Positions 22,860 through 32,092 of a DNA stretch of 64,000 nucleotides are shown here, in pieces. This DNA comes from Methylorubrum suomiense. GTDB taxonomy: Bacteria; Pseudomonadota; Alphaproteobacteria; Rhizobiales; Beijerinckiaceae. Where the stretch lies: the NCBI RefSeq assembly GCF_022179765.1, contig NZ_BPRE01000015.1:1-64000 (forward strand), in the 5' to 3' direction. The translations under genes and the position numbers were made by a program. The number at the start of each line of letters is the position of its first letter. Positions within the stretch are counted from its first letter, which is position 1. The notes under the pieces were generated by a model. It saw only the letters and a list, made by a program, of their open reading frames with translations. It was not told the origin of the DNA and did not search any database.

Positions 22860-23714
22860 ATGTCCGAAGACGAGCACCGCAACCACGGGGCGGAGAAGCG
22901 CGAGAAGGACGACGCGCAGGTCGAGAAAGGTCATCGCCCGGACGCACTGATCCTGCACGAGATCATCCGCCGGGAGGGCGAGGAGGAACTGCGCCGCACC
23001 ACGCTGGCTCTCTCCCTCTCGGCCTTCGCCGCGGGGCTGACCATGGGCTTCTCGCTGATCGTGCCGGGCGTGCTGAAAGGCCATCTGCCGCACGAGCCCT
23101 GGGCCGAGCTGGTTCTCAGCATGGGTTACTCGATCGGCTTCCTCATTGTCGTGCTCGGCCGCCAGCAGCTCTTCACCGAGAATACCGTCACACCGATCCT
23201 TCCGCTCCTGACCGACCGCACCGTCGCATCGCTGATGCGGGTCATCCGGCTCTGGGCCATCGTGCTGGTCGGCAACATTCTGGCCACCTTCGTCATCGCC
23301 TCGGTGCTTGCCCATACCGATGCCTTCCAACCGGAGGTGCGCAAGGCCTTCGCCGAGATCAGCCGCCACACCATCGAGGACCCGTTTTGGACGACCGTCA
23401 TCAAGGCGGTGTTCGCGGGCTGGCTCATCGCCCTGATGGTCTGGATCCTCCCGGCGACGGGCTCGGCGGCGCCGTTCATCATCATCCTGATGACGTGGCT
23501 CGTCTCGATGTGCGGGCTCGCCCACATCGTCGCCGGATCGGTCGATGCCTATTACCTCGTCGCCATCGGCGAGATCAGTTTCCCCACCTACGTGACCGGC
23601 TTCTTCGTGCCGACCTTGATCGGCAACGTGCTCGGCGGCGTCACCCTGGTGTCGGTGCTGAATTTCGGACAGGTCGTGCCCGACATGGAAGGAAACCGGC
23701 GCAGCGACGCCTGA
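22860..23714 (+). CDS. Formate/nitrite transporter family channel
   Basis: A 284-residue inner-membrane protein. After a charged, His-rich 50-residue N-terminus come six membrane helices, with the FNT pattern: LSLSAFAAGLTMGFSLIVPG, QQLFTENTVTPILPLL, VGNILATFVIASVL and GNVLGGVTLVSVLNF. FNT proteins are pentameric channels for formate, nitrite or related anions. In a methylotroph a formate role is attractive but not shown. The N-terminal extension beyond the core is longer than in FocA. Confidence 0.85.
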   Translation: MSEDEHRNHGAEKREKDDAQVEKGHRPDALILHEIIRREGEEELRRTTLALSLSAFAAGLTMGFSLIVPGVLKGHLPHEPWAELVLSMGYSIGFLIVVLGRQQLFTENTVTPILPLLTDRTVASLMRVIRLWAIVLVGNILATFVIASVLAHTDAFQPEVRKAFAEISRHTIEDPFWTTVIKAVFAGWLIALMVWILPATGSAAPFIIILMTWLVSMCGLAHIVAGSVDAYYLVAIGEISFPTYVTGFFVPTLIGNVLGGVTLVSVLNFGQVVPDMEGNRRSDA

Positions 23715-23718
23715 TCCG

Positions 23719-24639
23719 TCAGCGCAGGGTGAAGCGCTCCGCCCGCGGCGCCTCCCGACGGGCCTCGCCCAGCGCATCGAGAACCGGAGCGGTGGCAGCG
23801 TGCAACAGGGCGTCGAGGGGGAGATCGTTGGCGTCGGTACCGAACGGCTCCTCCAATTCGTCGCCCAGAGCATCGAGGCCGAAGAAGGCGTAGGCCACGA
23901 GGGCGGCCACGATCGGTGTCGACCAGCCGAGGGAGCCCGCCAATCCGAACGGCAGCAGCAGGCAGTAGAGCCAGGCCGTCCGGTAGAGCAGCAGCGTGTA
24001 GGCGAAGGGGAGCGGCGTCCCCTGGATGCGCTCGCAGGTCGCCTGGATGGCCGCGAGGCTTGCGATCTTGTGCTCAAGCGTTGCGAAGGTCACTTCGCCG
24101 AAGGCACCGGTATGCAGGGCCGAGGCGAGGTCATGGGTCAGCCCGGTGAGGGCGGCGTCGGCGGCGCTGGGTCGGTCCGTGAGGGAGAGGCTCTCATGGG
24201 GCGGCAACCAGGGCTCGGCCGCTCCCGCTTCATCCAAATCGCGCAGGCGCGCATGCAGTGCCTGGGCGAACCCGACCGTCCGCCGCAAGATCCGGCGACG
24301 CAGATCCGCGTGGCGGGCTTCGGGCAGCAGCGCCGGAATCAACCGCGCCAGCGCCCGCATCTCGACGATGAGCGTGCCCCAGGCCCGGCGTGCCTCCCAC
24401 CAGCGGTCGTAGCAGGCGCCGTTGCGGAAGCTGAGGAAGATCGAGAGGGCGAGGCCGACCAGGGTGAAGGGGCCGATGCCGGCGGTGACCGGAAACCACT
24501 CCGCGTGACGCTGTTCAAGACCCACCACGAGACAGGCCAAGGCCGTGATCGCGATCACCTTCGGGGCTACCTTCGGCAGAATCGAGCCGCGAAGGGCAAA
24601 CAGGATGGTGAAGAGGCTGGGACGCGGACGGACGATCAT
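23719..24639 (-). CDS. Bestrophin-like (UPF0187) membrane protein
   Basis: A 306-residue protein from ATG 24639. The N-terminal RPRPSLFTILFALRGSILPKV, GLALSIFLSFRNGACYDRWWEARRAWGTLI and the C-terminal PFGTDANDLPLDAL are hallmarks of the bestrophin/UPF0187 family, which forms pentameric anion or cation channels. Four membrane segments are visible. It converges with the FNT channel gene with 4 bases between stops. Confidence 0.85.
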   Translation of the reverse strand: MIVRPRPSLFTILFALRGSILPKVAPKVIAITALACLVVGLEQRHAEWFPVTAGIGPFTLVGLALSIFLSFRNGACYDRWWEARRAWGTLIVEMRALARLIPALLPEARHADLRRRILRRTVGFAQALHARLRDLDEAGAAEPWLPPHESLSLTDRPSAADAALTGLTHDLASALHTGAFGEVTFATLEHKIASLAAIQATCERIQGTPLPFAYTLLLYRTAWLYCLLLPFGLAGSLGWSTPIVAALVAYAFFGLDALGDELEEPFGTDANDLPLDALLHAATAPVLDALGEARREAPRAERFTLR

Positions 24640-24697
24640 GCCGCGTCTGTCCGCGATCCGGCCACGGGACGCAACGCCGCGACGCCCCGCATCGGAC

Positions 24698-25036
24698 CTA
24701 ATGGGCTTCGGGAGTGATGCGAACCGCAGCCACTTCGCGCAATCGGCCGGTGAAGAGGTCGTGGGCGTAATCGAACGCGAACTGGCTGCGGCCCTCCCGA
24801 TCCGGTCGCGCTCGGTGATCGGAGCACCAAGCCAGAAAGTTCGCCGATCGCACCGTCGCGCGAACGACCGGCACGCCGATCCCGAGAGCGGCGCGCTCCG
24901 CCTGAAGGGCCTGCCGCAGCCACACTTCATAGGTGGGCGGGAGCGTCTCGGCGTCAATCATCAGGCCGCGTAGCTGGAGGTAATCCTGCTCATCATACCA
25001 AATCATGCCGAGGGGATGCAGACTGGTCCGCGACAT
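24698..25036 (-). CDS. Hypothetical protein, unknown
   Basis: A 112-residue protein from ATG 25036. It has a compact mixed composition (GMIWYDEQDYLQLRGLMIDA, LPPTYEVWLRQALQAERAAL) with an acidic/aromatic N-terminus. No domain recognised. It lies between a 101-residue unknown gene and the bestrophin gene on the same strand, 3 bases after the former. Confidence 0.6.
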   Translation of the reverse strand: MSRTSLHPLGMIWYDEQDYLQLRGLMIDAETLPPTYEVWLRQALQAERAALGIGVPVVRATVRSANFLAWCSDHRARPDREGRSQFAFDYAHDLFTGRLREVAAVRITPEAH

Positions 25037-25039
25037 CGC

Positions 25040-25345
25040 TCAAGCCCCGACCAGATTCGATGGAAGGTGGGTGATCGGAGCGTCGTCGATCCTCGCACAA
25101 GAGCGGTGTCCGCCCGCGGGCAAATCCGCCTTGGGACGCGTTCGATTGGGGCGGTGCGCCGTTTCTCGTAGGTTCGCCTGGACCTGCGCATTCAGGCCTT
25201 CGGCGACCGCGACGGAGAGGAGAATGGCGACTTCGTCGCCCGCTGTGTCGCGCAGCTGCACGGCCAGGGTGTCGCCGCCATCGATCAGGCTGACCTTCAG
25301 AACTTCGTCGATGGCGAAGATGTGGATCGTCTCCGACGCGGACAT
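25040..25345 (-). CDS. Hypothetical protein, unknown
   Basis: A 101-residue protein from ATG 25345 with AGAGGGGG before it. The first ~60 residues are compact (IHIFAIDEVLKVSLIDGGDT, VAILLSVAVAEGLNAQV); the rest is Pro/Arg-rich and probably disordered. It precedes the 112-residue gene by 3 bases, so the two are probably co-transcribed. No family recognised. Confidence 0.55.
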   Translation of the reverse strand: MSASETIHIFAIDEVLKVSLIDGGDTLAVQLRDTAGDEVAILLSVAVAEGLNAQVQANLRETAHRPNRTRPKADLPAGGHRSCARIDDAPITHLPSNLVGA

Positions 25346-25385
25346 CGTGCCCCCTCTGCCAAATCTTCTCGTTGTCGATGAGCGG

Positions 25386-27023
25386 CTACTGAACCAGCAC
25401 TGCCTGCTCACACCGCGCGCCCTCGGCGGTCACGGTGGCGCTGCCAAGACGCATGCCGAGCGCCCGCAGGGTCGAATCGAGCACGAGGTCGAGCGGCGCG
25501 GCGGCGGCGCTCAGCGTCGCGGTCAGCAGCGGACGCAGCGCCGTCAGCGGAACCACGCTCGTTCCATTGATGTCGAGATCGGTGTTGCTCATCAGGGTGC
25601 CGACCGTCGAGCCGATCATGTCCGTGCTGACCACCGTGCGCGGCCGGTTGCGGGCAATGTCGTCCTCGTTGAACGAGACGGTCTGCGTCCGCGGGCTCCC
25701 TGTCTTCACACTTGCCTTGGCCCGGATCGAGAGGGGTGGCAGCTTCAGTGAAAGCAGTGTCGCCGGCCGGTCCACGCCCGGCGGGGTGTTGTCCGAAGCG
25801 AGGTCGGAGGCGGAGATGTCGGCGAGGGCGAGGCTGAAGAGCCCGGGTTGCACGTCGAGATCCATCGTCCGCTGCCGGGTCGATCCGGCGGGACACGACA
25901 CGGATTTCAGGGTGGCCTGGGCGTAGCCGGTCTCGGCATAGATCGGCAGCAACAGGCTGCCGAGATTCAAGGGGGCGCTGATCTCCGCCTCCAGCAGCAC
26001 CCGCACCTGCGCCGCGCGCAAAATCGCCTTCGGGCTTCCGACGGCGACCCAGCCGGAGCTCTGACGCCGCTGGCCCACACGGGTCGAAATCCGGAGCTTG
26101 GGCAGACCCGGGATCGTGGCGCCGAGATCGGCCGTGGCGATGCGCTCGCCATTGGCGATGGAGGCCAAGGCCGAAACCGTGGCAAGCGTCTCGATCGTCG
26201 GCCCCTGACTGCCCCGCGCCATGGAGAGCGTCGCGGCATCGCCGAGATCGAGAAATTGGTTCACCTGAATGCGGCGGGCGTCACCGTTTGCGACGAGCGA
26301 CAGGCGCCGGAGCGCGTCGCTGGCGGCTCCGGCCGGTGCAGTCGAGGCCAGCGCCGAAAGAATTTCACTTGGGCGAGCGGAGGCGACGAGAAGATCGTTG
26401 TAGCTCGCGGCCTGCAAGTTAATCTTCGTGGCCAGAGAATCGAGAAAGCGCAGGGCGTCGACATGGGTCGATTGCAAAGCGTCGTAATCCAGCACGCTCA
26501 GCGACAGGTTCGTCCCCAGCATCGAGCCGAGCAGCGCATTCGCGATGCCGGCATTGAGCGACGCGACGCCCGATCCGAGGCTGAAAGAGGCGAACCGCGT
26601 GGTGACGGCGGTGCTGGTGACGCCGACATTCAGGGTACTCGCCCACCCGATCATCCGGGCGAAGATCGTGGGTTTCGCCGTCGTCATGGAAACGCGGACG
26701 GCATTGGGGGATGCGCCACCGGCCACGAATTGGCCGGCCGGCGAGCCGTCGTTGCGGCGCGCATAGGTGCCGACAAGGACGGTGATGTCTCGCGCCTGAT
26801 CGTAACGATTGTCGGACAACGACTTTCGCGCTGCGGCCTCCGCCTGCTTGATGTCGCTCGCCGCGTTGAGGGCCGCGAGATCGACCGCCCCCTGATCCTT
26901 GCGCTTGACGTTGTAGAGGAGTCCGAGATCGAGCCCGATCGCCGCAACGCCGAGCATCATGGTGAGGCTGAACGCGGCCATGACCATGACCGAGCCCCGT
27001 TCGTCGGAGGCGAAGCGCATCAC
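25386..27023 (-). CDS. TadG-like Flp pilus/secretion-associated protein
   Basis: A 545-residue protein with a short basic start and one N-terminal membrane helix (VMVMAAFSLTMMLGVAAIGLDLG), then the TadG-family signature LDLGLLYNVKRKDQGAVDLAALNAAS (DUF2134-like). The long C-terminal part is probably periplasmic. TadG-type proteins accompany the Flp/tight-adherence pilus. Its start overlaps the TadE-like stop by 4 bases. The rest of a tad locus is not in the window. Confidence 0.75.
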   Translation of the reverse strand: MMRFASDERGSVMVMAAFSLTMMLGVAAIGLDLGLLYNVKRKDQGAVDLAALNAASDIKQAEAAARKSLSDNRYDQARDITVLVGTYARRNDGSPAGQFVAGGASPNAVRVSMTTAKPTIFARMIGWASTLNVGVTSTAVTTRFASFSLGSGVASLNAGIANALLGSMLGTNLSLSVLDYDALQSTHVDALRFLDSLATKINLQAASYNDLLVASARPSEILSALASTAPAGAASDALRRLSLVANGDARRIQVNQFLDLGDAATLSMARGSQGPTIETLATVSALASIANGERIATADLGATIPGLPKLRISTRVGQRRQSSGWVAVGSPKAILRAAQVRVLLEAEISAPLNLGSLLLPIYAETGYAQATLKSVSCPAGSTRQRTMDLDVQPGLFSLALADISASDLASDNTPPGVDRPATLLSLKLPPLSIRAKASVKTGSPRTQTVSFNEDDIARNRPRTVVSTDMIGSTVGTLMSNTDLDINGTSVVPLTALRPLLTATLSAAAAPLDLVLDSTLRALGMRLGSATVTAEGARCEQAVLVQ

Positions 27024-27487
27024 ATGCCCCCAGGGCGCACATCGTAGGAGGCGGTGAGCGTCGCCGGCGCGACGATCGCGAAGCCGGGCACATTCGACAG
27101 CCCGAGCGTATTCGCATCGAAGCTCAGAGCCACGCGATACGTCGGCTGACTTTGTCCGGTGGATCCGATCTGCAATTTGACGGCCTGAGCTTTGACCAGA
27201 TAGCCGTTCGACAAGCCCGTATTGATGCTCTGCTGCGCGAGAATGAGGCGCTCGCTGTCGCTCGACCCCGCGAGCGATGCTCGCGCTGCCTCAGCCGTCA
27301 CATGCTGTAGCGTATGGTAGGCGCCGATATAGATGCCGCCCGTAATGATGTTCAGCATCAGAAGAAGAAATAGAGGCGCAAGAAATACGAACTCGATGAC
27401 GACCGCGCCATCTTCGTCGCTTTTTATGGACTTCAGGCGCTTCAGCTGCGCGGTTTGTGCTCTGCGGACTGCCTGAACTTTGGTCAT
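27020..27487 (-). CDS. TadE-like pseudopilin
   Basis: A 155-residue protein. After a basic N-terminus comes DEDGAVVIEFVFLAPLFLLL, the TadE-type hydrophobic motif with the Glu (EFVFLAPL) expected after the prepilin-peptidase cleavage site. It is coupled to the TadG-like gene by an ATGA overlap. Acts in the Flp pilus pathway or as a standalone membrane protein. Confidence 0.8.
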   Translation of the reverse strand: MTKVQAVRRAQTAQLKRLKSIKSDEDGAVVIEFVFLAPLFLLLMLNIITGGIYIGAYHTLQHVTAEAARASLAGSSDSERLILAQQSINTGLSNGYLVKAQAVKLQIGSTGQSQPTYRVALSFDANTLGLSNVPGFAIVAPATLTASYDVRPGGM

Positions 27488-28079
27488 GGCCTGCGCACAT
27501 CGGATCGATTTCAGGTTGTGCGAGCCTGATTTCCATCAGTTAATGATTTCTGATTGTGTAAATTCAGACAGAAGCTGAAGGGACGGACGTGGCATCCCGT
27601 GCGGACTGGCCGCAAAATCGGCAAAATCGTTACCGGTGTCAGCGACTTAGGTGGCGTTGCGGCGCAAACAGCGCGCATGCATTCGATCAGTTTTTTGGAA
27701 ATAGCTTCTCAATCGCAGCTTGAATGCCCGAAGCGACGCGAAAATGAAAAGATCGAAGCCGATATTGCAATCCGCGAGGCAACCTATGCCCGGGCACCCT
27801 CGAAGGCGTTCAATCGGCGGACGCAGTGATATATTTGGCAACCTGCAACGCGCTCGAACGGTCGATCGTTCCCGTCCGGCTGCGTGTGACGCGACGGCGA
27901 ATGTGCTCGAAGATATCGAGGCACATGACCCTTGCATGGTGGGGGCTGTGTTTCGAGCAACCTGCCGACGCAATTGAAGAGAATGATCGGCTTAAGGCTG
28001 CCAAGCAGTCCGTGGTGAACCAATCCCCCCGGCGGTTTGAGGGCGAGCGACCGTTCCGGGCCGCTCGCTCGTGATGAGC
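27488..28079. other. Intergenic region, no gene recognised
   Basis: About 590 bases between the divergently placed TadE-like gene and the SRPBCC gene end. GC is lower than average. The open frames have no ribosome site or family resemblance. It probably contains the promoter of the TadE/TadG pair near 27,490-27,560. Confidence 0.45.
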
Positions 28080-28556
28080 CTACTTGGCCTTCTCGGCGAT
28101 GCCCTTCAACCCCGCCTCGTAGATGCCGCCGATGACTTCCTCAGCTTTGGCATCCGGTGCACCCTTCGCCTTGAAGCTTCCCGACCACACAAGCTTCGAG
28201 CCCGATCCGTTCGGCATGACGGCCAGGGTCGACTTGTAATCGGAGACAGGGAGCGGGCTTTCCAGAATGGTATAGCCGTAATCCATCTTCTTGTCGTCGC
28301 GGGCCAACTGCTCCTCGACGATCGTGCCGCCGCCCTTGAGGCTCAGGGTGCGCAAAGACTTGCTGTCCTTCATCGAGGGAGCGCATTTCTCGACCGCCGG
28401 GTGCCACTGGCCGATGCCGCAGAAGTCGCCGACGACCTGCCACACTTTGGCGGGGGGCGCATCGACGGTCAGCGTCTTGGAGACTTCGAGAGCGAGCGCC
28501 GGCGTGGCGGCCAACGCCGCGACCGCGACGGCGGCGAGTTTCATCGTGTGTGTCAT
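28080..28556 (-). CDS. Secreted SRPBCC-fold protein
   Basis: A 158-residue protein from ATG 28556 with AAGGAT upstream. Residues 1-23 (MTHTMKLAAVAVAALAATPALA) are a signal peptide. The rest matches the SRPBCC/polyketide-cyclase-like lipid-binding fold: VSKTLTVDAPPAKVWQVVGD, FCGIGQWHPAVEKC, then YGYTILESPLPVSDYKSTL. Such proteins bind hydrophobic ligands in a helix-grip pocket. The ligand is unknown; periplasmic location is predicted. Confidence 0.75.
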   Translation of the reverse strand: MTHTMKLAAVAVAALAATPALALEVSKTLTVDAPPAKVWQVVGDFCGIGQWHPAVEKCAPSMKDSKSLRTLSLKGGGTIVEEQLARDDKKMDYGYTILESPLPVSDYKSTLAVMPNGSGSKLVWSGSFKAKGAPDAKAEEVIGGIYEAGLKGIAEKAK

Positions 28557-28721
28557 CGGCACGTATCCTTGAGCTTCCATCCAGGCCCGGCATGTCTCTC
28601 GGAACTCGGTCGAGTCCTGCGGATGCCGTGGCACGTCCGAAGCTGGGGCGATCATCCAGGCGGACAAGCTCGACTAAAGTTTATTATCACTTCACGTTGA
28701 TGTGACGGGGTAAGAACTTGT

Positions 28722-29891
28722 CTAGGTCCGGCAATCGGCCAGTAGCCGCTGCATGAACGCTTCCCCACGGGTCAGCTGATCGAGGGTGATGTACTCGTCC
28801 GGCTGATGCGCCTGGTCGATCGAGCCCGGTCCGCACACCACCGTTGGAATGCCAGCCCCCTGGAAGCGCCCCGCTTCCGTCGCGTAGGGCACGGAGATCG
28901 TCCGATTGTGCCGCGACAGCCGCAGGGCCAATTGTTCGGCGGCGGAGCCGGGTTCGGGGGCGAGGCCGGGAACGGACACTTCCTCGATCGTCTCGATGCG
29001 CCCGTAATCGCCGTAGCGGTTCAACCGCTCGCGGACGACCCGCGCGCAGGCCGCTTCGAACAAGCCCGGGATCTCCGACATGTCGAGATCGGGCAGGCCG
29101 CGGAATTCCCAGTGGAAAGCACAGAGCTTGGGCAGGATGTTGCGCGCCGTGCCGCCCTGGATCGTGCCGACATGGACCGTGGTGTTCGGGGGATCGAACC
29201 GGCCCGAGGCGTCGCCACGCGCCACCATCGCGTCGGCGATGCGGTTGAGTTCGGCGATCAGGTCGGCCGCCGCCATCACGGCGTTCGCGCCGAGCATGGG
29301 CTTGGCCGAATGCGCCTCATGGCCGTGCACGGTGGTGTGGTAGGTCACGATGCTCTTGTGAGCGTCGGCCACCTGCATCTCGGTCGGTTCGCCGACGATG
29401 ACGGCGCCCGGTCGCGGGAGGTCGACACCGAAGCGCGCGATCGTGTCGGCCACGCCGAGGCAGGTCGTCTCCTCGTCGTAGGAGAGCAGGATGTGGATCG
29501 GCCGCGCGAGATCGGCTTTCACCGCCTCCGGCACCAGGGCCAGCGCCAGAGCGTCGAACCCCTTCATGTCGACGGCGCCGCGGCCATAGGCACGTCCATC
29601 GGCGATGCGAAGCTTGAACGGGTCGGTGGTCCAGTTCTGGCCCGTCACCGGCACCACATCGGTATGGCCGGACAGCACGACGCCGCCGTCGATGCTGGGC
29701 CCGATCGTGGCGAACAGGGCTTCCTTGTCGCCGGCCGCATTCGGCACCCGGACAAAGGACACGCCCCAACCGTCGAGATACTCGGCCACGAAATCGATCA
29801 GCGCGATGTTCGACCGGGAACTCTCGGTGTCGAAGGCGACGAGCCGCTCCAGCAGTTCGAGTGCGCTGAGAACGCGACCCCGACCCGCCAT
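28722..29891 (-). CDS. argE: Acetylornithine deacetylase (M20 family)
   Basis: A 389-residue zinc hydrolase that makes ornithine from N-acetylornithine in arginine synthesis. It has the M20 metal motifs SGHTDVVPVTGQNW and YGRGAVDMKGFDA, EETTCLG with the catalytic Glu, and VGEPTEMQV. ArgE is favoured over other M20 enzymes (DapE, CPG2) by overall length and the VGEPT region, but substrate is inferred. It directly follows apaG (1 base between). Confidence 0.82.
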   Translation of the reverse strand: MAGRGRVLSALELLERLVAFDTESSRSNIALIDFVAEYLDGWGVSFVRVPNAAGDKEALFATIGPSIDGGVVLSGHTDVVPVTGQNWTTDPFKLRIADGRAYGRGAVDMKGFDALALALVPEAVKADLARPIHILLSYDEETTCLGVADTIARFGVDLPRPGAVIVGEPTEMQVADAHKSIVTYHTTVHGHEAHSAKPMLGANAVMAAADLIAELNRIADAMVARGDASGRFDPPNTTVHVGTIQGGTARNILPKLCAFHWEFRGLPDLDMSEIPGLFEAACARVVRERLNRYGDYGRIETIEEVSVPGLAPEPGSAAEQLALRLSRHNRTISVPYATEAGRFQGAGIPTVVCGPGSIDQAHQPDEYITLDQLTRGEAFMQRLLADCRT

Positions 29892-29892
29892 C

Positions 29893-30285
29893 CTAATGGA
29901 CGACGCGGCGCACATGCGGCGAGTCGAGCGAGAAGGCCGGGATCTCGGCCTCGAAGCTCTCGCCCCCCATGGTCGCCATGGTGTAGCTGCCGGCCATCAA
30001 TCCGTCCGGCGTGGTGAGCGGACAGCCGCTGGTATAGCTGAACGACTGCCCCGGCTCGAGCACCGGCTGCTTGCCGACCACACCGGCGCCGCGCACTTCC
30101 TGGCAGGCACCCCGTCCGTCGATGATCCGCCAATGACGCGAGCGCAGTTGCACCTGCTCGCTGCCGTTGTTCACGATCTCGACGGTATAGGCGAAGAAAT
30201 AGCGGCTCTCGCCCGGCGAGGATTCTTCCTCGACGAAGCGGGGCTCCACCGTCACCGTGATGCCGCGCGTCTCGGCCTTGTACAT
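29893..30285 (-). CDS. apaG: ApaG (DUF525) protein
   Basis: A 130-residue protein with the ApaG fold: AETRGITVTVEPRFVEEESS, FAYTVEIVNNGSEQVQLRSRHW, then the conserved GQSFSYTSGCPLTTPDGLMAGSY in the second half. ApaG is a small fibronectin-III-like protein linked to cobalt resistance and to diadenosine tetraphosphate biology; the exact activity is unsettled. It is the first gene of an apaG-argE pair. Confidence 0.9.
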   Translation of the reverse strand: MYKAETRGITVTVEPRFVEEESSPGESRYFFAYTVEIVNNGSEQVQLRSRHWRIIDGRGACQEVRGAGVVGKQPVLEPGQSFSYTSGCPLTTPDGLMAGSYTMATMGGESFEAEIPAFSLDSPHVRRVVH

Positions 30286-30422
30286 CGCGAAAATGCGTCT
30301 CCGTGGACGAGGGGCAGGCCGCGACGCGACATCTGCGTTGGGTCGTGGTACGTGGCGCCCGAAATCCCGTCAATCGCGGCGTCGTCTGTCGGGCAATAGG
30401 CCGGTAAGCCGGCGGAGAGACT

Positions 30423-30896
30423 GTGCCGAACGTATCGCCGAACGCTTCGCATGCCGTGGCCGCCGCGGCGCGGCGCCCGCCGCTGTCGGACGCCATCGGC
30501 TCTCTCGTCACTGTTGCCGTCGCGCTGTTGTTCGCGTGGTGGCACCCGGCCCAGAATCGTTGGGCGGCGCTCGCCCTCATCCTCGCTGTGCTTCTCGATG
30601 CCGGTGCACGGGTGATCGTGCGGTTGGTCAAGGCTCGCACCGGCGTCTCGGCCGATTTTCAGGGTGTGGCCTCGCCGTTACTGATGCTGGGCCGGGCCGT
30701 GTGGATCGGCGGCCTGCTCGTCGCAGGCGGATCATGGCTGAGGCCGGACCTGTTTCCGCTTCTCGCCTGCACGCTGGCGGGCCTCGTGGCCATGGGGGCC
30801 TGTGCCCGCATCGCCTCGGCGCGGATGGTGACCGTCCTCGACGCGGCCGAGCGGGAAGCCGCGCAGGACAAGACGGACGGGAGGGGGACGCGATGA
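30423..30896 (+). CDS. Membrane protein, unknown
   Basis: A 157-residue protein from a GTG at 30423. It has four hydrophobic segments (IGSLVTVAVALLFAWWH, WAALALILAVLLDAGA, LLMLGRAVWIGGLLVAGG, LLACTLAGLVAMGACARI) and a charged tail. It overlaps dcd by 4 bases, so the two are likely coupled. No family recognised. Confidence 0.6.
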   Translation: MPNVSPNASHAVAAAARRPPLSDAIGSLVTVAVALLFAWWHPAQNRWAALALILAVLLDAGARVIVRLVKARTGVSADFQGVASPLLMLGRAVWIGGLLVAGGSWLRPDLFPLLACTLAGLVAMGACARIASARMVTVLDAAEREAAQDKTDGRGTR

Positions 30897-31990
30897 GCGA
30901 AGACGTCACGGGGCGCCACGGCGGCATCCTTCCCGCGCAGGCCATTGCCGCGCTGACACAGGCCGGGGCGATCCTCCCGGCCACCCCTTACGCATCGGAT
31001 CAGATCCAGCCCGCGAGTCTCGACCTCCGGCTCGGGCGCCGCGCCTATCGGGTCCGCACCAGCTTCCTCCCCGGCAGTGGGCGACCGGTTTCCGCCTGTA
31101 TCGACGCGCTCTCGCTGCACGAAATCGACCTCAGCGAGGGGGCGGTGCTGGAAACCGGCTGCGTCTACATCGCCGAACTTCAGGAAAGTCTCGCATTGTC
31201 GCCCGATCTGAGCGCCGGCGCCAATCCCAAGAGCTCGACCGGTCGCATCGACGTCTTCACGCGCGTGATCACCGACCGGGCCAGCGCCTTCGACCAGATC
31301 GAGGCGGGCTATCGCGGGCCGCTCTACGCCGAGATTTCGCCCCGCACCTTTCCGGTGCGGGTGCGGACCGGATCGCGGCTGTCCCAGGTGCGGTTTCGTT
31401 CGGGCGAGCCGCGGCTGAGCCTGGAGGATCTCTCGGCGCTCCATGCCCGCGACCCGCTGGTCGATGTGGCAAGTCCTTCGCTGCACGGGGGGGTCGCGGT
31501 GTCGGTCGATCTCGCCGGCTTCGGCGGCCTGATCGGCTACCGCGCCAAGCGTCATACCGGGCTGATCGACGTGGACAGACCGGCGGCGCACCGGACCGCC
31601 GATTTCTGGGAGCCGCTCCCCGCCGACGGCACGCGCACCCTCATCCTCGATCCGGGCCAGTTCTACATCCTGGCCTCGAAGGAAGCCGTGCGCGTTCCGG
31701 CTGACCATGCCGCCGAGATGGTGCCGTTCGATCCACTCGTGGGCGAATTCCGCGTCCACTATGCGGGCTTCTTCGATCCCGGCTTCGGCCTCGGCGAGGC
31801 CGGCGGTGCCGGAGCGCGGGCGGTTCTGGAGGTACGCTCCCGCGACGTCCCGTTTCTCCTTGAGGACGGCCAGATCGTCGGTCGCCTCGTCTACGAGCGG
31901 ATGGTGGAACGGCCCGCGACCCTCTACGGCGCGGGCGCCGGCTCGAACTATCAGGCGCAGGGACTGAAGCTGTCCAAACACTTCGCGTGA
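30893..31990 (+). CDS. dcd: dCTP deaminase, long two-domain form
   Basis: A 365-residue protein that supplies dUTP for thymidylate synthesis. Two dUTPase-like repeats are visible: SDQIQPASLDLRLGRRAYRV with SSTGRIDVFTRV in the first, and VPFDPLVGEFRVHYAGFFDPGFG in the second. The common Dcd is about 190 residues; this doubled form is a known alphaproteobacterial variant. The start overlaps the upstream membrane protein stop by ATGA. Confidence 0.85.
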   Translation: MSEDVTGRHGGILPAQAIAALTQAGAILPATPYASDQIQPASLDLRLGRRAYRVRTSFLPGSGRPVSACIDALSLHEIDLSEGAVLETGCVYIAELQESLALSPDLSAGANPKSSTGRIDVFTRVITDRASAFDQIEAGYRGPLYAEISPRTFPVRVRTGSRLSQVRFRSGEPRLSLEDLSALHARDPLVDVASPSLHGGVAVSVDLAGFGGLIGYRAKRHTGLIDVDRPAAHRTADFWEPLPADGTRTLILDPGQFYILASKEAVRVPADHAAEMVPFDPLVGEFRVHYAGFFDPGFGLGEAGGAGARAVLEVRSRDVPFLLEDGQIVGRLVYERMVERPATLYGAGAGSNYQAQGLKLSKHFA

Positions 31991-32092
31991 GCGGATCGGG
32001 CCTCGTCACTCCATTTCGCCAGGGTCGTACCTCCGTGCCTTTGCAGGGAGTCGAAGGTCGCTCGTAGGGACTCACAAGCTCTTTGAAGTGCC

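Noticed and set aside
27554..27829. 91-codon plus-strand frame in the gap before the SRPBCC gene
   Set aside because: No ribosome site or family resemblance; left as intergenic.
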